Below the pieces are notes generated by a model that saw nothing but the letters and a program-made list of their open reading frames with translations, had not been told where the DNA came from and ran no database searches. 49,433 nt of DNA from a virus: IMG/VR virus record IMGVR_UViG_3300037189_030898, positions 1 through 49,433 of that record; one strand, written 5' to 3'. Both the position numbers and the translations under genes were made by a program. This document shows positions 23,107-31,522 of this stretch, piece by piece; within the stretch, counting starts at the first letter, position 1; each line of letters begins with the position of its first letter.

Positions 23107-23112
23107 CTAAAA
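23097..23112 (+). promoter_or_regulatory. Late promoter-like motif before tail tube gene
   Basis: aaataaataactaaaa, with ATAAATA at 23099-23105, 27 bases before ATG 23126. The motif overlaps the end of the preceding gene. Confidence 0.6.
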
Positions 23113-23125
23113 TAATCGATACACA

Positions 23126-23701
23126 ATGGCAGGTTTACCATATTGGAGCAACTCATTAGCTTCTAGAGAATACTACGAACCGATATATCAAAATCAGTTT
23201 GAAGTAATCTTGACTCCTCCTCCAGTAATTACTGGATCAGAAGTTGCTCTTCTAGTAGAACATGTAACTAAGATTTCCGGTTTACCTGAAATCAATTCAG
23301 CTGGTGAGCTAGTTGAACAAAAGTACAAGTTTGCTACTAGATCTTATGCTGGAGCTATTCCAGACAAGACTACAGCTGACTTGGAAATAACTTTTACAGT
23401 CAACTTAAATGAAGAAAACAACGCATATATCTATAACATCTTAAGAGCATGGAACGATATCTTATACAATCCTTTGACTGGTAGTCAAGGTCTAAAGAGA
23501 GACTATGTTGGTTCACTATCAGTACACGTTTCAAATAAAACTGGAGAGATCTTTAGAGAGTGGTCGTTTGCATCAATTATCCCAATGGACAAGTTATCAG
23601 AGCTTAAACTTGACTATACTGAAAAGGGTGTTTATGAAGTGACTGCAAAATATAGAGCAGATAGCTGGACTGAAACTAGAATCGGTCAAATTAACGTATA
23701 A
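23126..23701 (+). CDS. gp19: Tail tube protein, gp19-like
   Basis: A 191-residue protein of the usual gp19 size. Typical features are the start (GLPYWSNSLASREYYEPIYQ), the NQFEVILTPPP strand, KYKFATRSYAGA, and the conserved YIYNILRAWNDILYNP helix. The C terminus (WSFASIIPMDKLSELKLDYTE) follows tube-protein patterns. It forms stacked hexameric rings lining the contractile tail. It has its own late motif, as expected for a highly made protein; the sheath gene lies 14 kb away rather than adjacent as in T4. Confidence 0.9.
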   Translation: MAGLPYWSNSLASREYYEPIYQNQFEVILTPPPVITGSEVALLVEHVTKISGLPEINSAGELVEQKYKFATRSYAGAIPDKTTADLEITFTVNLNEENNAYIYNILRAWNDILYNPLTGSQGLKRDYVGSLSVHVSNKTGEIFREWSFASIIPMDKLSELKLDYTEKGVYEVTAKYRADSWTETRIGQINV

Positions 23702-23716
23702 AAAATTTAAGATAAA

Positions 23717-24454
23717 ATGGAAATGTTTGATACACATCGTCGAGATATCCTAAATTTCGATAATTATATGGACCTTAAAAAACCTGGATTTGGTGGACCA
23801 TCTTCAATGATGCCGCTAAGAGACGGAAAAGGTAAGATAATTAATACTAAACCTAAATTAGCTGGATTTCAGAGAACAGTCGAACGCGATCCTGCTTTTT
23901 CTCATCCAGTATACGATCCTACATATAAAGCTATGACTGGCGATCTTGTATATAAGCAAGAGGGTAGAAAAGCTTTTACTTATGATGATCAAAGAACAGG
24001 TATTCCAGTAGTTCAAATGGATCCGCTTAAGGAAGGAAAAGCTTATTCTTCTTTTCAGAGATTTGTTAACGAAGCTGAAGATGAAGTCGAAGATGAACTA
24101 GAAAATGATGATCAAGATATATACGATCCAATAGCGAAAGCCAACGCTGAGTACGAATCACCGATGGATCGTATGTATAATTCAGAAGACTGGGTAAGTG
24201 CACAAAGAGATGCTGAAGGTTTTGATGATGAGGAAGAAGAAGAAACTAGAACAGAGGCAACTCGTTCAAATAATACAATATCTGATTTACGTCAAATTGA
24301 AGATAAATTAAGACGCTTTGAAGCAGGTGAAAACTTTGATGAAGAGGAAGAAGACTTTGGTGCAAATCCAATGGCTTCACCATTTGGAGAAGTTCCAGAT
24401 TGGGTAAAAGACCTACATAATTCGCCTGAAGATCAAGTTGGAGAAGAATATTAA
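23717..24454 (+). CDS. Unknown acidic late protein with internal tag-like motif
   Basis: A 245-residue protein, 15 bases after the tube gene. The N-terminal 100 residues are Gly/Pro-rich and irregular. The second half is very acidic (DEVEDELENDDQD; DDEEEEETRTEA; NFDEEEEDF). Residues 109-119 read AYSSFQRFVNE, like the capsid-targeting tags of other proteins here but internal; an in-frame ATG at 24017 lies ten codons before it. Acidity recalls prohead core proteins such as T4 gp67/gp68, but this is inference. It ends at a bidirectional terminator. Confidence 0.5.
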   Translation: MEMFDTHRRDILNFDNYMDLKKPGFGGPSSMMPLRDGKGKIINTKPKLAGFQRTVERDPAFSHPVYDPTYKAMTGDLVYKQEGRKAFTYDDQRTGIPVVQMDPLKEGKAYSSFQRFVNEAEDEVEDELENDDQDIYDPIAKANAEYESPMDRMYNSEDWVSAQRDAEGFDDEEEEETRTEATRSNNTISDLRQIEDKLRRFEAGENFDEEEEDFGANPMASPFGEVPDWVKDLHNSPEDQVGEEY

Positions 24455-24459
24455 AAACA

Positions 24460-24490
24460 AAAAACCTCATATCCAATATGAGGTTTTTTT
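24460..24490. terminator. Bidirectional terminator
   Basis: Inverted repeat aaaaacctcatat / atatgaggttttttt with a 3-base loop, between converging genes ending at 24454 (+) and 24489 (-). Confidence 0.85.
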
Positions 24491-24887
24491 AGATAATTAT
24501 TTTTTCAATTGATTTATCTGAAATATCAAGTGGCTCAGGATCAGAAGTAGGAGCAATCAACTGATAATTAAATTCAAAATCTGGATACTCTTCTGATATG
24601 AAATCAATAGTATTTAAAATACTTACAGTAGATAAGTTTGAGTTTAAATAGATTATTTGATCGTATTTTTCATTCTTAACATTAATTGCCTTATCTAATA
24701 ATTTTTTAATCTCATAGTTTAATAAGAAGGACTGTACTTTATTTGGAATAATAAATTTTGTACTGAATTTGTCTTTAATTAATTTACTTACATTTAGGAT
24801 ATAGTCACTTTTATCTTTCTTATTAAAAGTTAAGATGAAGCTCTTATAATCTTTAACAAAGACTAGCGATATTTTTCGTTTGTCCAT
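24489..24887 (-). CDS. Unknown protein, 132 residues
   Basis: Lys/Ile/Asn-rich with alternating strands and helices (RKISLVFVKDYKSFILTF; DQIIYLNSNLSTVSILNTIDFI). No recognised motif, signal or membrane segment. It directly follows the dCMP deaminase gene (1 base apart) and is last in the nucleotide-metabolism operon. Confidence 0.5.
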   Translation of the reverse strand: MDKRKISLVFVKDYKSFILTFNKKDKSDYILNVSKLIKDKFSTKFIIPNKVQSFLLNYEIKKLLDKAINVKNEKYDQIIYLNSNLSTVSILNTIDFISEEYPDFEFNYQLIAPTSDPEPLDISDKSIEKIII

Positions 24888-24888
24888 T

Positions 24889-25308
24889 TTATACTTCTAA
24901 TTTTACAATATCTACACCAGCTGCCTTTAGGATCTTGATGCCAGAAGTATCTCGATATTCTTCTCGATAGATAACAAACTTAATTCCGGCTTGAATAATC
25001 AATTTTGAACACTCTTTACATGGTGAATAGGTCACATATAATGTAGCTCCATCAGTACTTTGTGTAGATCTAGCAACTTTCATCATTGCATTGGCCTCAG
25101 CGTGTAGAACATACCAGTGAGTATTATCATTAGCATCTTCACAGTCATTTGGAAAACCTTTAGGGGTACCATTAAATCCATCTGAAATAATTGTCCCGTC
25201 CTTAACAATTAGGGCACCAACTTTCTTACGCTTACAACATGAAAGATTAGACCACTCAGTAGCCATTTTTAGGTAAGTAAGGTGATATTTAAGATCCTTA
25301 TTTGTCAT
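24889..25308 (-). CDS. cd: dCMP deaminase
   Basis: A 139-residue zinc-dependent deaminase. The HAE motif is at 69-71 (VLHAEANAMMK) and the SPCKEC zinc cysteines are at C97 and C100. GFNGTPKGFPNDC matches the substrate loop of the dCMP deaminase family. It converts dCMP to dUMP, supplying dTMP synthesis and removing host-type dCMP. It is clustered with a ThyA-family enzyme upstream, as in T4-like pyrimidine salvage. It overlaps the small membrane-protein gene by 11 bases. Confidence 0.93.
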   Translation of the reverse strand: MTNKDLKYHLTYLKMATEWSNLSCCKRKKVGALIVKDGTIISDGFNGTPKGFPNDCEDANDNTHWYVLHAEANAMMKVARSTQSTDGATLYVTYSPCKECSKLIIQAGIKFVIYREEYRDTSGIKILKAAGVDIVKLEV

Positions 25309-25501
25309 CTTTTATACTATTAGTTATGCCATTTGGCACAATACCATTGATAATTACGATAATTCCTACCCATTGTGAATAGGATATTGCAGGACCAAAT
25401 ACTTTAGCTAAGTCATTCCAATCATATACTAGATTAGAGAGCAGAGCAAGTATTAGGAGCTTAGCTACGGTGGTGATGATTGAGATAATTGCTTTTTTCA
25501 T
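25298..25501 (-). CDS. Small membrane protein, 67 residues
   Basis: ATG 25501 overlaps the ThyA-family stop (ATGA), supporting this start over an in-frame ATG at 25525. There are two hydrophobic helices (MKKAIISIITTVAKLLILAL; YSQWVGIIVIINGIV) joined by a short polar loop, with a charged tail (SIKDDK). Located between two nucleotide enzymes; function unknown. Confidence 0.6.
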   Translation of the reverse strand: MKKAIISIITTVAKLLILALLSNLVYDWNDLAKVFGPAISYSQWVGIIVIINGIVPNGITNSIKDDK

Positions 25502-26367
25502 AAGTTTATATTTTTTAGGATCCAATTATATAGAGGATCAGATAGTTGAGAATATTCAGATTGTCCATCAAATAGTGATGAAAAATGACCGGTTGGGGAG
25601 CCATCAATTTTAATTAAGTTTAAGTGGACTCCTGGAATACTTAGAGGTTCAAACTTTTTAGTAATCATCTTATTTGCAATTTCAAAATGTCTCTCATAGA
25701 TATGAGAAGAGTTTGCAATGTGAGTATATGTTCCTAACTCTAATTCAGGATATCCTGTATAGGACTTAAGATGAGACAGCATTTGAGATTGTAGAATAGC
25801 AAAAAATGCAATATCTGTTGGAAGGCCTAAGATGACGTCATTACTTCGCATGCTTACCGTAAAATTAAGCTTGTTGTTTCTGATTTGAAAGATTCCATAC
25901 ATGGTACAAACAAAATCCTTATTTCCTGATCTTTGGTGGATAGGCAAATTAAAGTGCAGGACAGCTTGTCGTGAATCTTTATCTTGAGCTAATGATTCTA
26001 ATGCCCATCGATATTGATTAACACCGTGTTCATTAGGATTATTAAAGAGGAGGTATCCATATGATGAGTTTACAGTAGCATCACTATTTTGAATAGATTC
26101 CCAAAACTTTGCAAATTTTGAGATATATTCGACATCATTTCTACCCATAAAATACCATAGAAATTCAGCTGCAATATACTTGAATTGAGAAGATCTAAAT
26201 GGATTAGTATAGAGACATGATAGAGGATTCTCAATAACTAGAGCAACATCACATATTTCATTGATCGTCATATCTCTAGGCTGTGTCACGTATTCTGGCT
26301 CAGTCATTAGGTCATGTAAGAGCTCTTCATAGACTCCAGCGAATGTATTTGCTTGATATATTACCAT
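25498..26367 (-). CDS. Thymidylate synthase-family enzyme (possible dCMP hydroxymethylase)
   Basis: A 289-residue protein of the ThyA fold: AAEFLWYFMGRND (Glu68), KDSRQAVLHF (Arg), catalytic Cys154 in KDFVCTMYG, MRSNDVILGLP (172-183) and a THIANSSHIYERH segment. At the position of the ThyA Asn that reads uracil (LGLPFNIA) this protein has Asp (LGLPTDIA, Asp185). Asp here is known from T4-type dCMP hydroxymethylase and favours cytosine, so the product may be 5-hydroxymethyl-dCMP rather than dTMP. The Tyr of the THxY motif is Ala. Family is certain; substrate is open. A TATAAAAATA promoter candidate lies upstream. Confidence 0.85.
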   Translation of the reverse strand: MVIYQANTFAGVYEELLHDLMTEPEYVTQPRDMTINEICDVALVIENPLSCLYTNPFRSSQFKYIAAEFLWYFMGRNDVEYISKFAKFWESIQNSDATVNSSYGYLLFNNPNEHGVNQYRWALESLAQDKDSRQAVLHFNLPIHQRSGNKDFVCTMYGIFQIRNNKLNFTVSMRSNDVILGLPTDIAFFAILQSQMLSHLKSYTGYPELELGTYTHIANSSHIYERHFEIANKMITKKFEPLSIPGVHLNLIKIDGSPTGHFSSLFDGQSEYSQLSDPLYNWILKNINL

Positions 26368-26378
26368 AACTTAGTTTC

Positions 26379-26388
26379 TATTTTTATA
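26379..26388 (-). promoter_or_regulatory. Candidate non-late promoter (TATAAAAATA)
   Basis: On the minus strand TATAAAAATA lies about 12 bases before the ThyA-family ATG (26367). The same 10-mer occurs before the gp32-like gene (45046-45055). It may be the -10 element of an early/middle promoter. Confidence 0.3.
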
Positions 26389-26415
26389 CATGCTACTTTA
26401 AAAAAGTTTTAAAAT

Positions 26416-26432
26416 TAAATAAATATAATAAA
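26416..26432 (+). promoter_or_regulatory. Late promoter-like motif before tail fibre gene
   Basis: taaataaatataataaa, with ATAAATA at 26419-26425, 27 bases before ATG 26446. It is less A-rich than the others but spaced identically. Confidence 0.6.
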
Positions 26433-26445
26433 GAACGCATAATAT

Positions 26446-27966
26446 ATGGCAGTCAGTCACGTGTATCCAGTAATAGATTTTACACTATTAGATTATGATA
26501 AGATCCCGGTCGGAACCTTCCTGATTGGATTCGATAGTAGTAATGGAGGAAAGCTATGTAAAATGGATCATGTAGGAACTATTACAATAATTGAGAGTGG
26601 ATTACTGCCCTCGCTAACTGGTCTTATTTACAAAGGATTATGGGATGCCTCAATTAATTTCCCTACTTTAACAAGCAGCGTGGGAACACCTGGAGATTTT
26701 TATATCGTTTCTGTTCTAGGAACAACTAATCTTAATGGAACTACTGATTGGCAAGTAGGTGACTGGGCTATTTTTGAAGGAGGAATATGGACTAAAGTCG
26801 ACAATCATGATATTCAAACATATAACACTGTAAAGGATGAAGGTACAGTTCTTCCACAAAGATCAGTACTAAAGTTCACAGGAACTGGTGTAACTGCCAG
26901 TGATATTGGTGGAGAGACTCAAGTAAACATTCCAATTCAACCAGCTTATAAAACTGCACAAGATGAAGGCTCATCATTAACGCAGAGAGATACTATTAAC
27001 TTTGTCGGTGGAGGAGTAACGGTAACTGATACTGGTACTAAAACACAAGTGAGTATTCCTACTCAGCAGGCATATACTACTATTCAAGAAGAAGGAAGCG
27101 CATTAACCCAGCAGAGCGTTATTGATTTTCAAGGTGCTGGTATAACTGCATCTGATGGAGTAGGTAAAACAATTATAACTGTTCCAATTCAGCCAGCGTA
27201 TTCAATAATTAAAGATGAAGGTAGCTCAGTAACTCAACGAAGCACTATTAACTTTGTAGGTGGAGGAGTAACTGCAAGTGATATTGGCGGTGAAACACAG
27301 GTGAGTATTCCTACTCAGCAGGCATATACTACTATTCAAGAAGAAGGATCGAGTTTGACTCAAACAAATATTCTTGATTTTCAAGGTGCTGGTGTAACTG
27401 CAACAAACGGAGTCGGTAAAACTATTGTAACTATTCCTGGAAGTGGGTCAACTACTAATTTTGGACTACATGCACAAACTAGTACAAGTACACCTGTTAC
27501 AAATACATTATCTGAATTATCTCTATTAGGTGGAGGAGTAGGAACATTAACCGTCCCAGCTAATGGGTTTAACGTAGGGGATAGTTTCCATGCAGTAGGC
27601 ACCGGCCATATATCATCAAATAATAATCATAAACTTAGAATAAGAGTTAAAACTGGCGTAATTGTTCTTGCTGATACTGGTGATATAACCATGCCATCAA
27701 CTACTTCTAAGCATTGGAAACTTGATATTGAATTTACAGTTAGGGCAATCGGCGGATCTGGAGTAGCAAGTATTGCTACTGGAGGCAGTTTTATATATAC
27801 TAAAAATTCAAGTAATGCATTTGAAGGGGTCACATTTTCAACAGAAACTACTACTGGATTCAATACAACAATTAGTAATACGCTGACTGTTACTGCTCAA
27901 TGGGATACAGCAAGTACTGGTGATTCAATCTATTCAGAGATATTTACGTTGACTAAAGTTTATTAA
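26446..27966 (+). CDS. Tail fibre/receptor-binding protein with tandem repeats
   Basis: A 506-residue protein. The N-terminal 125 residues contain a phage-fibre module (GLIYKGLWDASINFPTLTSS, then GDFYIVSVLGTT and WQVGDWAIFEGG) seen in many fibre proteins. Five 42-residue repeats follow (residues 126-335). A C-terminal beta-sandwich (about 340-506) has features like NHKLRIRVKTGVIVLADTG that suggest a TNF/C1q-like receptor-binding head. It probably forms a trimeric fibre that recognises the host surface. It is an isolated + gene between minus-strand operons. Its stop overlaps the convergent gp46-like stop (TTAA), and no terminator is visible. Confidence 0.75.
   Translation: MAVSHVYPVIDFTLLDYDKIPVGTFLIGFDSSNGGKLCKMDHVGTITIIESGLLPSLTGLIYKGLWDASINFPTLTSSVGTPGDFYIVSVLGTTNLNGTTDWQVGDWAIFEGGIWTKVDNHDIQTYNTVKDEGTVLPQRSVLKFTGTGVTASDIGGETQVNIPIQPAYKTAQDEGSSLTQRDTINFVGGGVTVTDTGTKTQVSIPTQQAYTTIQEEGSALTQQSVIDFQGAGITASDGVGKTIITVPIQPAYSIIKDEGSSVTQRSTINFVGGGVTASDIGGETQVSIPTQQAYTTIQEEGSSLTQTNILDFQGAGVTATNGVGKTIVTIPGSGSTTNFGLHAQTSTSTPVTNTLSELSLLGGGVGTLTVPANGFNVGDSFHAVGTGHISSNNNHKLRIRVKTGVIVLADTGDITMPSTTSKHWKLDIEFTVRAIGGSGVASIATGGSFIYTKNSSNAFEGVTFSTETTTGFNTTISNTLTVTAQWDTASTGDSIYSEIFTLTKVY
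26821..27450 (+). repeat. Five 126-bp tandem repeats in tail fibre gene
   Basis: Units start at 26821, 26947, 27073, 27199 and 27325. Each encodes 42 residues of the form YxTIQDEGSxLTQ, a middle INFxGxGVTAS and VxIPxQxA. Units 2 and 4 are closest to each other (INFVGGGV), as are 3 and 5 (DFQGAG), so there is a higher-order 252-bp unit. This suggests growth by unequal recombination. Confidence 0.9.
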
Positions 27967-29630
27967 ATCTTGATAATTTCCATCTCTGAAAAGTGATCGT
28001 TTTGAGTAACACAGATTCGGTGATCAAATAGTTCTTCAGGCAAGGATTCATGGGATACTACAAATATTGTCATATTATATTTAGTAGAATATTCTTTAAG
28101 AATTGAGATTGCGCGATAAACATTAGTCTTATCGAGAGAACTAAAGATTTCATCTAGAAACATTACGTTCATTGTACTGTGCTTCATTTTAATTATTTCA
28201 ATAAAGGCAAGTAATACTATTAGATTCATCTTTTTTCGCTGACCACTCGATAAACTTTCAGGAGAAATTTGCATTCCTAAATAGGTGATATGCGGATCAA
28301 ACTCGTTATCGAATTCAAATGAGAATTTAAACTCTAATTTTTCAGAGATCTCAAGAATTCTAGCATTTAGGGTAGGAATTATTCTGTCGATCATGTCTCG
28401 CTTGATTCCATTTTCAGATAGTAAATCGTCTAGGCTTAGCGCAATTGATCGGGTTGAAGCCAGTTGAGAAGAAGCTTGAATATCTTCCCTTATTTGATCA
28501 CCAAGACTCTTAATTATTCCGGAGATAGAAGATATTTCCTCAGATCCGTCGCTTTCCTGAGCAGCCTCTAGTGATGACTCCAAAGCTTTAAGTTCGGCCC
28601 TCTTATCAGAGTAGTTTGAATCGATATCACTTCGATCCAATAATAGAGTTGTTAGGCTCTCATTGACTTCATCTGCAAGTTTCTGCTTATCCTCAAGAGA
28701 TTCCTTTAATTTAATAATTTTAGATTCAATCTTCTCTTTTATTTCGATTGAAGAGTCTGAATGCAGGTCATTAAGACAGTGAGGACACCGGTTTTTAGCA
28801 TAGATTAGGAGACGACTCGATAAGTCTCTGATTTCTGATTTTATCGTATTAAGTTCTTCTTGAGCAACTTTATTTACACTAGTTTGAGAATCTATCTTTT
28901 CTTTAAGACTAGTCTTTTCAAGAAGGGCAGCATCGACTTCTACTTTTTTATTTGCAATATCGGCTGTTAATTTATCAGTAAGTTCCTCCTTTTTCTTACT
29001 TAATTTTTCTTTTAGTGCTTCAAGTTGACTAGTGTATGTTACTAAGTTAGATTGACTGCTTTTTAAAGTTGCAGTAAGAATATCGAGCTCAGATTTATTT
29101 TCTCTTAACTCGTCTTTTACTTTACTTCGCATATCTGAAAGAATATCAATTCCAAAGATACGATCAATAATTTTTCGTTTATCGTCTTTACTTAGGTTCA
29201 CAAATGATTTAAAATCATCAAATGATAGACTGATAGTATTACAAAAAACTGAGAATGGGATTCTAGCTAGTTCTTCTTCAATAAATTCATCTACTTTTCT
29301 CTTGTCTGGAAGATTAAAATGGCTTCCGTTTATTTTAATGTCGCTAAAATTTGGATCGATTCCTCTATCTAACTCTACGATTTCTCCAGAATTGGTTACA
29401 AACTTGACATTAGTATAAGCATTACGATTGATCCAATTAGGAATATCTTTCATCTTACGAATTGCAGAGCGCCCATATATTGAGACAGTTAGTGCTTCTT
29501 TGATTGAAGATTTACCTGCACCATTTTCTCCTTCAACTAGGATTAAACCTGCTTTATCATCAAACTTAAATGTTTGTAATTTATTCCCATATGATAGGAT
29601 ATTCTTGTATGAAAATTCAGTTAATCTCAT
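27963..29630 (-). CDS. gp46: Recombination nuclease subunit, SbcC/Rad50-like (T4 gp46-like)
   Basis: A 555-residue SMC-like ATPase. Walker A is GENGAGKSS (34-42). Coiled-coil arms surround a zinc hook CPHC (C282, C285). The signature motif is LSSGQRKKMNL and Walker B is MNVMFLDEIFSSLD near the C terminus. With the SbcD/Mre11-like protein encoded directly upstream it would process DNA ends for recombination-dependent replication. The start shares one base with the gp47-like stop, so they are coupled. The arms are short, as in other phage gp46. Confidence 0.95.
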   Translation of the reverse strand: MRLTEFSYKNILSYGNKLQTFKFDDKAGLILVEGENGAGKSSIKEALTVSIYGRSAIRKMKDIPNWINRNAYTNVKFVTNSGEIVELDRGIDPNFSDIKINGSHFNLPDKRKVDEFIEEELARIPFSVFCNTISLSFDDFKSFVNLSKDDKRKIIDRIFGIDILSDMRSKVKDELRENKSELDILTATLKSSQSNLVTYTSQLEALKEKLSKKKEELTDKLTADIANKKVEVDAALLEKTSLKEKIDSQTSVNKVAQEELNTIKSEIRDLSSRLLIYAKNRCPHCLNDLHSDSSIEIKEKIESKIIKLKESLEDKQKLADEVNESLTTLLLDRSDIDSNYSDKRAELKALESSLEAAQESDGSEEISSISGIIKSLGDQIREDIQASSQLASTRSIALSLDDLLSENGIKRDMIDRIIPTLNARILEISEKLEFKFSFEFDNEFDPHITYLGMQISPESLSSGQRKKMNLIVLLAFIEIIKMKHSTMNVMFLDEIFSSLDKTNVYRAISILKEYSTKYNMTIFVVSHESLPEELFDHRICVTQNDHFSEMEIIKI

Positions 29631-30739
29631 TAATCGTATTGTTTTGTGTTTCTTAATGAATCATAAATCTCTTTGAATTTATCAACTATTTGAGTCGATT
29701 GATCAGTAGGAAGATTCATAAGCTTGATGCGTTCTTCTAATAGAGTGAAAATGTTGTATTCGTAATTTGAATCTAGTTCAAGCTCGCTCTTATTTTTTAA
29801 TTGATCTTGCGAATATGAAGCAAATTCAAGCCGGCGATGTCCATAGCTTTTTACCAGTTCTGTAAATTGTGAAAGTGGAAACTTCTTTGAAAATTCCGAC
29901 TCGATCATAATATCAACGAAATTATTTACGAATTCCTGTTGAATCTGGTCAGGTGTTAATTCAAGCAGATCTAATACTTCAAATCTAAGATGACGTGGTG
30001 AAAAATCATTTGGGATAAATTTCTCAGTTACCTCTTTACCGCTTACATCAAGAACATAGAATCCTTTTTGATTTCCGCGATCACCTCTATCCATTTCGTA
30101 TGGAGTTCCAACATAGAGAACGTTTCCTTTTTCTTGTCGAATATGGATATGACCAGAATAGATTCGAGTAAATTGGTTAAGTTCAGATTGTTCTAATCCG
30201 TGTTCAAGTTTAGTGACTTTCGTTAGGTTAAAACCTTTAACATCAGCATGACAAAAAACATATTTGGCTGACCGATATGATTGGATTTGATTTTTTAACT
30301 CTTCTAGTTTCTCAATCCACGGCAACATTAAAAAGTTATGAGAATTGATAGTTAATATCTCAGGCTTCTCATAAATCTTAAAATTAGAATACATGCGATC
30401 AAATCCCTCTAGTGAGTGAGTATCGGTTCGGTCTTTATAATATACATCATGATTGCCTAATATTACAAAGACGCCTCGTTTAAACTTCTTTGTGAATACT
30501 TCAGCAATCTTTAGGGAAAGCTTGTAAATTCGGGTATTAGTAGATTCTCTAACATGGTTCCAGTCACCTACTTGTACTAGAATATCTGTCTCTGGATCAA
30601 AGCCTTCCTCCTCTATCTGTTTAAGAAAATAGTCGATAAGATATGTTGTTTGAATATCTGACCACTCGACTGAGTTATTACGTACGCCTAAGTGAAGATC
30701 ACCAAGTACAAATATTTTTCTAATGTTATCTAATTTCAT
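29630..30739 (-). CDS. gp47: Recombination nuclease subunit, SbcD/Mre11-like (T4 gp47-like)
   Basis: A 369-residue metallophosphatase-fold nuclease: GDLHLG (Asp14/His16), VQVGDWNH, VILGNHDVYY, CHADVKG and YSGHIHIRQEKG are the phosphoesterase metal motifs in order. The C-terminal 120 residues bind the gp46 partner. It cuts DNA ends with manganese as cofactor. Its ATG overlaps the stop of the upstream 75-residue gene (ATGA). Confidence 0.95.
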   Translation of the reverse strand: MKLDNIRKIFVLGDLHLGVRNNSVEWSDIQTTYLIDYFLKQIEEEGFDPETDILVQVGDWNHVRESTNTRIYKLSLKIAEVFTKKFKRGVFVILGNHDVYYKDRTDTHSLEGFDRMYSNFKIYEKPEILTINSHNFLMLPWIEKLEELKNQIQSYRSAKYVFCHADVKGFNLTKVTKLEHGLEQSELNQFTRIYSGHIHIRQEKGNVLYVGTPYEMDRGDRGNQKGFYVLDVSGKEVTEKFIPNDFSPRHLRFEVLDLLELTPDQIQQEFVNNFVDIMIESEFSKKFPLSQFTELVKSYGHRRLEFASYSQDQLKNKSELELDSNYEYNIFTLLEERIKLMNLPTDQSTQIVDKFKEIYDSLRNTKQYD

Positions 30740-30963
30740 CCTTGAGTTGCTAGCTGATCAATATCTATTACTTTTGAAATACTCGTAAGTTTCGCCATAA
30801 ATATCTTAAGATCGGCTGCTGTTGCAAAAGCATAAGTAGTTGGCAATATTGAATTAGCATCATAGAAAGTTACATCAGTTGTCGAAGTCTCCTCAAATCG
30901 ATATACTTGTTCAAGATTAAGGTAAACTGATCCGGTGGTATGTGTTAATTTAATGTAAGTCAT
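30736..30963 (-). CDS. Unknown small protein, 75 residues
   Basis: Beta-rich N terminus (MTYIKLTHTTGSVYLNLEQVYRF) and helical C terminus (ADLKIFMAKLTSISKVIDI). It is coupled to gp47 by an ATGA overlap and to the preceding 181-residue gene by a shared base. This compact single-domain protein could be a PH- or LytTR-like fold, but I recognise no family. Confidence 0.55.
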   Translation of the reverse strand: MTYIKLTHTTGSVYLNLEQVYRFEETSTTDVTFYDANSILPTTYAFATAADLKIFMAKLTSISKVIDIDQLATQG

Positions 30964-31508
30964 TAGTGTATTCTTTTTTTATGCATTTTTCCTTCTAGAA
31001 ATTTATACTTCTTATTTAGCTCAAGGATCAAGATTTCTTGAATCTCAGTATCTAGTGAATCAAAGATCTTTTTGTATTCCATTGATGAAATCGATGAGAT
31101 TGCTTCAAGGATATAGATTGGACTGTAGAAATTTATACCACGATTAGCAATATCTAGATTCTCGTGTACTCTATTGAAGATTAAGTTAAGGTCCTCCTTT
31201 GAGAATTTTATTTTTGATATTGCTGGATCTTGAGTTAACTCAATTGTATATCGACTAAGGACCTCATCTTTTTGTAAAAATTCAAAGATTATGTCTAGGA
31301 TAAATTTTGATTCTAATTGCTCTTCGTAATCATATAGGTCCTTCAAATAATTATCTGAATAATCGGATGATACTGATATCTTTTTTGAGAATTCATATTC
31401 TTCTGAATCTTTTAGCTTATCACCATTGTAATAGCTATTATTAAATATTTTGTCCTCTCTTATTGGATCGTTAGGCAGATCCTTTGTAAATTCTTCGTCT
31501 TCGCTCAT
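30963..31508 (-). CDS. Unknown acidic protein between helicase and gp47
   Basis: A 181-residue protein. The N-terminal 60 residues are acidic and probably disordered (MSEDEEFTKDLPNDPIRED). The remainder is helical (SKFILDIIFEFLQKDEVLS; LILELNKKYKFLEGKMHKK). It is encoded 14 bases after the replicative helicase. The position would suit a helicase loader or replication accessory protein, since no gp59-like loader is visible, but there is no sequence proof. Confidence 0.5.
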   Translation of the reverse strand: MSEDEEFTKDLPNDPIREDKIFNNSYYNGDKLKDSEEYEFSKKISVSSDYSDNYLKDLYDYEEQLESKFILDIIFEFLQKDEVLSRYTIELTQDPAISKIKFSKEDLNLIFNRVHENLDIANRGINFYSPIYILEAISSISSMEYKKIFDSLDTEIQEILILELNKKYKFLEGKMHKKRIH

Positions 31509-31522
31509 TCATATGAATTATT

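Noticed and set aside
23700-23716. Late promoter before the 245-residue acidic protein
   Set aside because: The short gap has a TATAAAAAA and GATAAAA run but no ATAAATA at the right spacing; co-transcription with the tube gene explains expression.
24489-24887. Possible tagged start on the 132-residue minus-strand protein
   Set aside because: MDKRKISLVFVKDYKSFILTF shows aromatic residues but no x-x-Glu cleavage site, and it lies in a non-late nucleotide operon.
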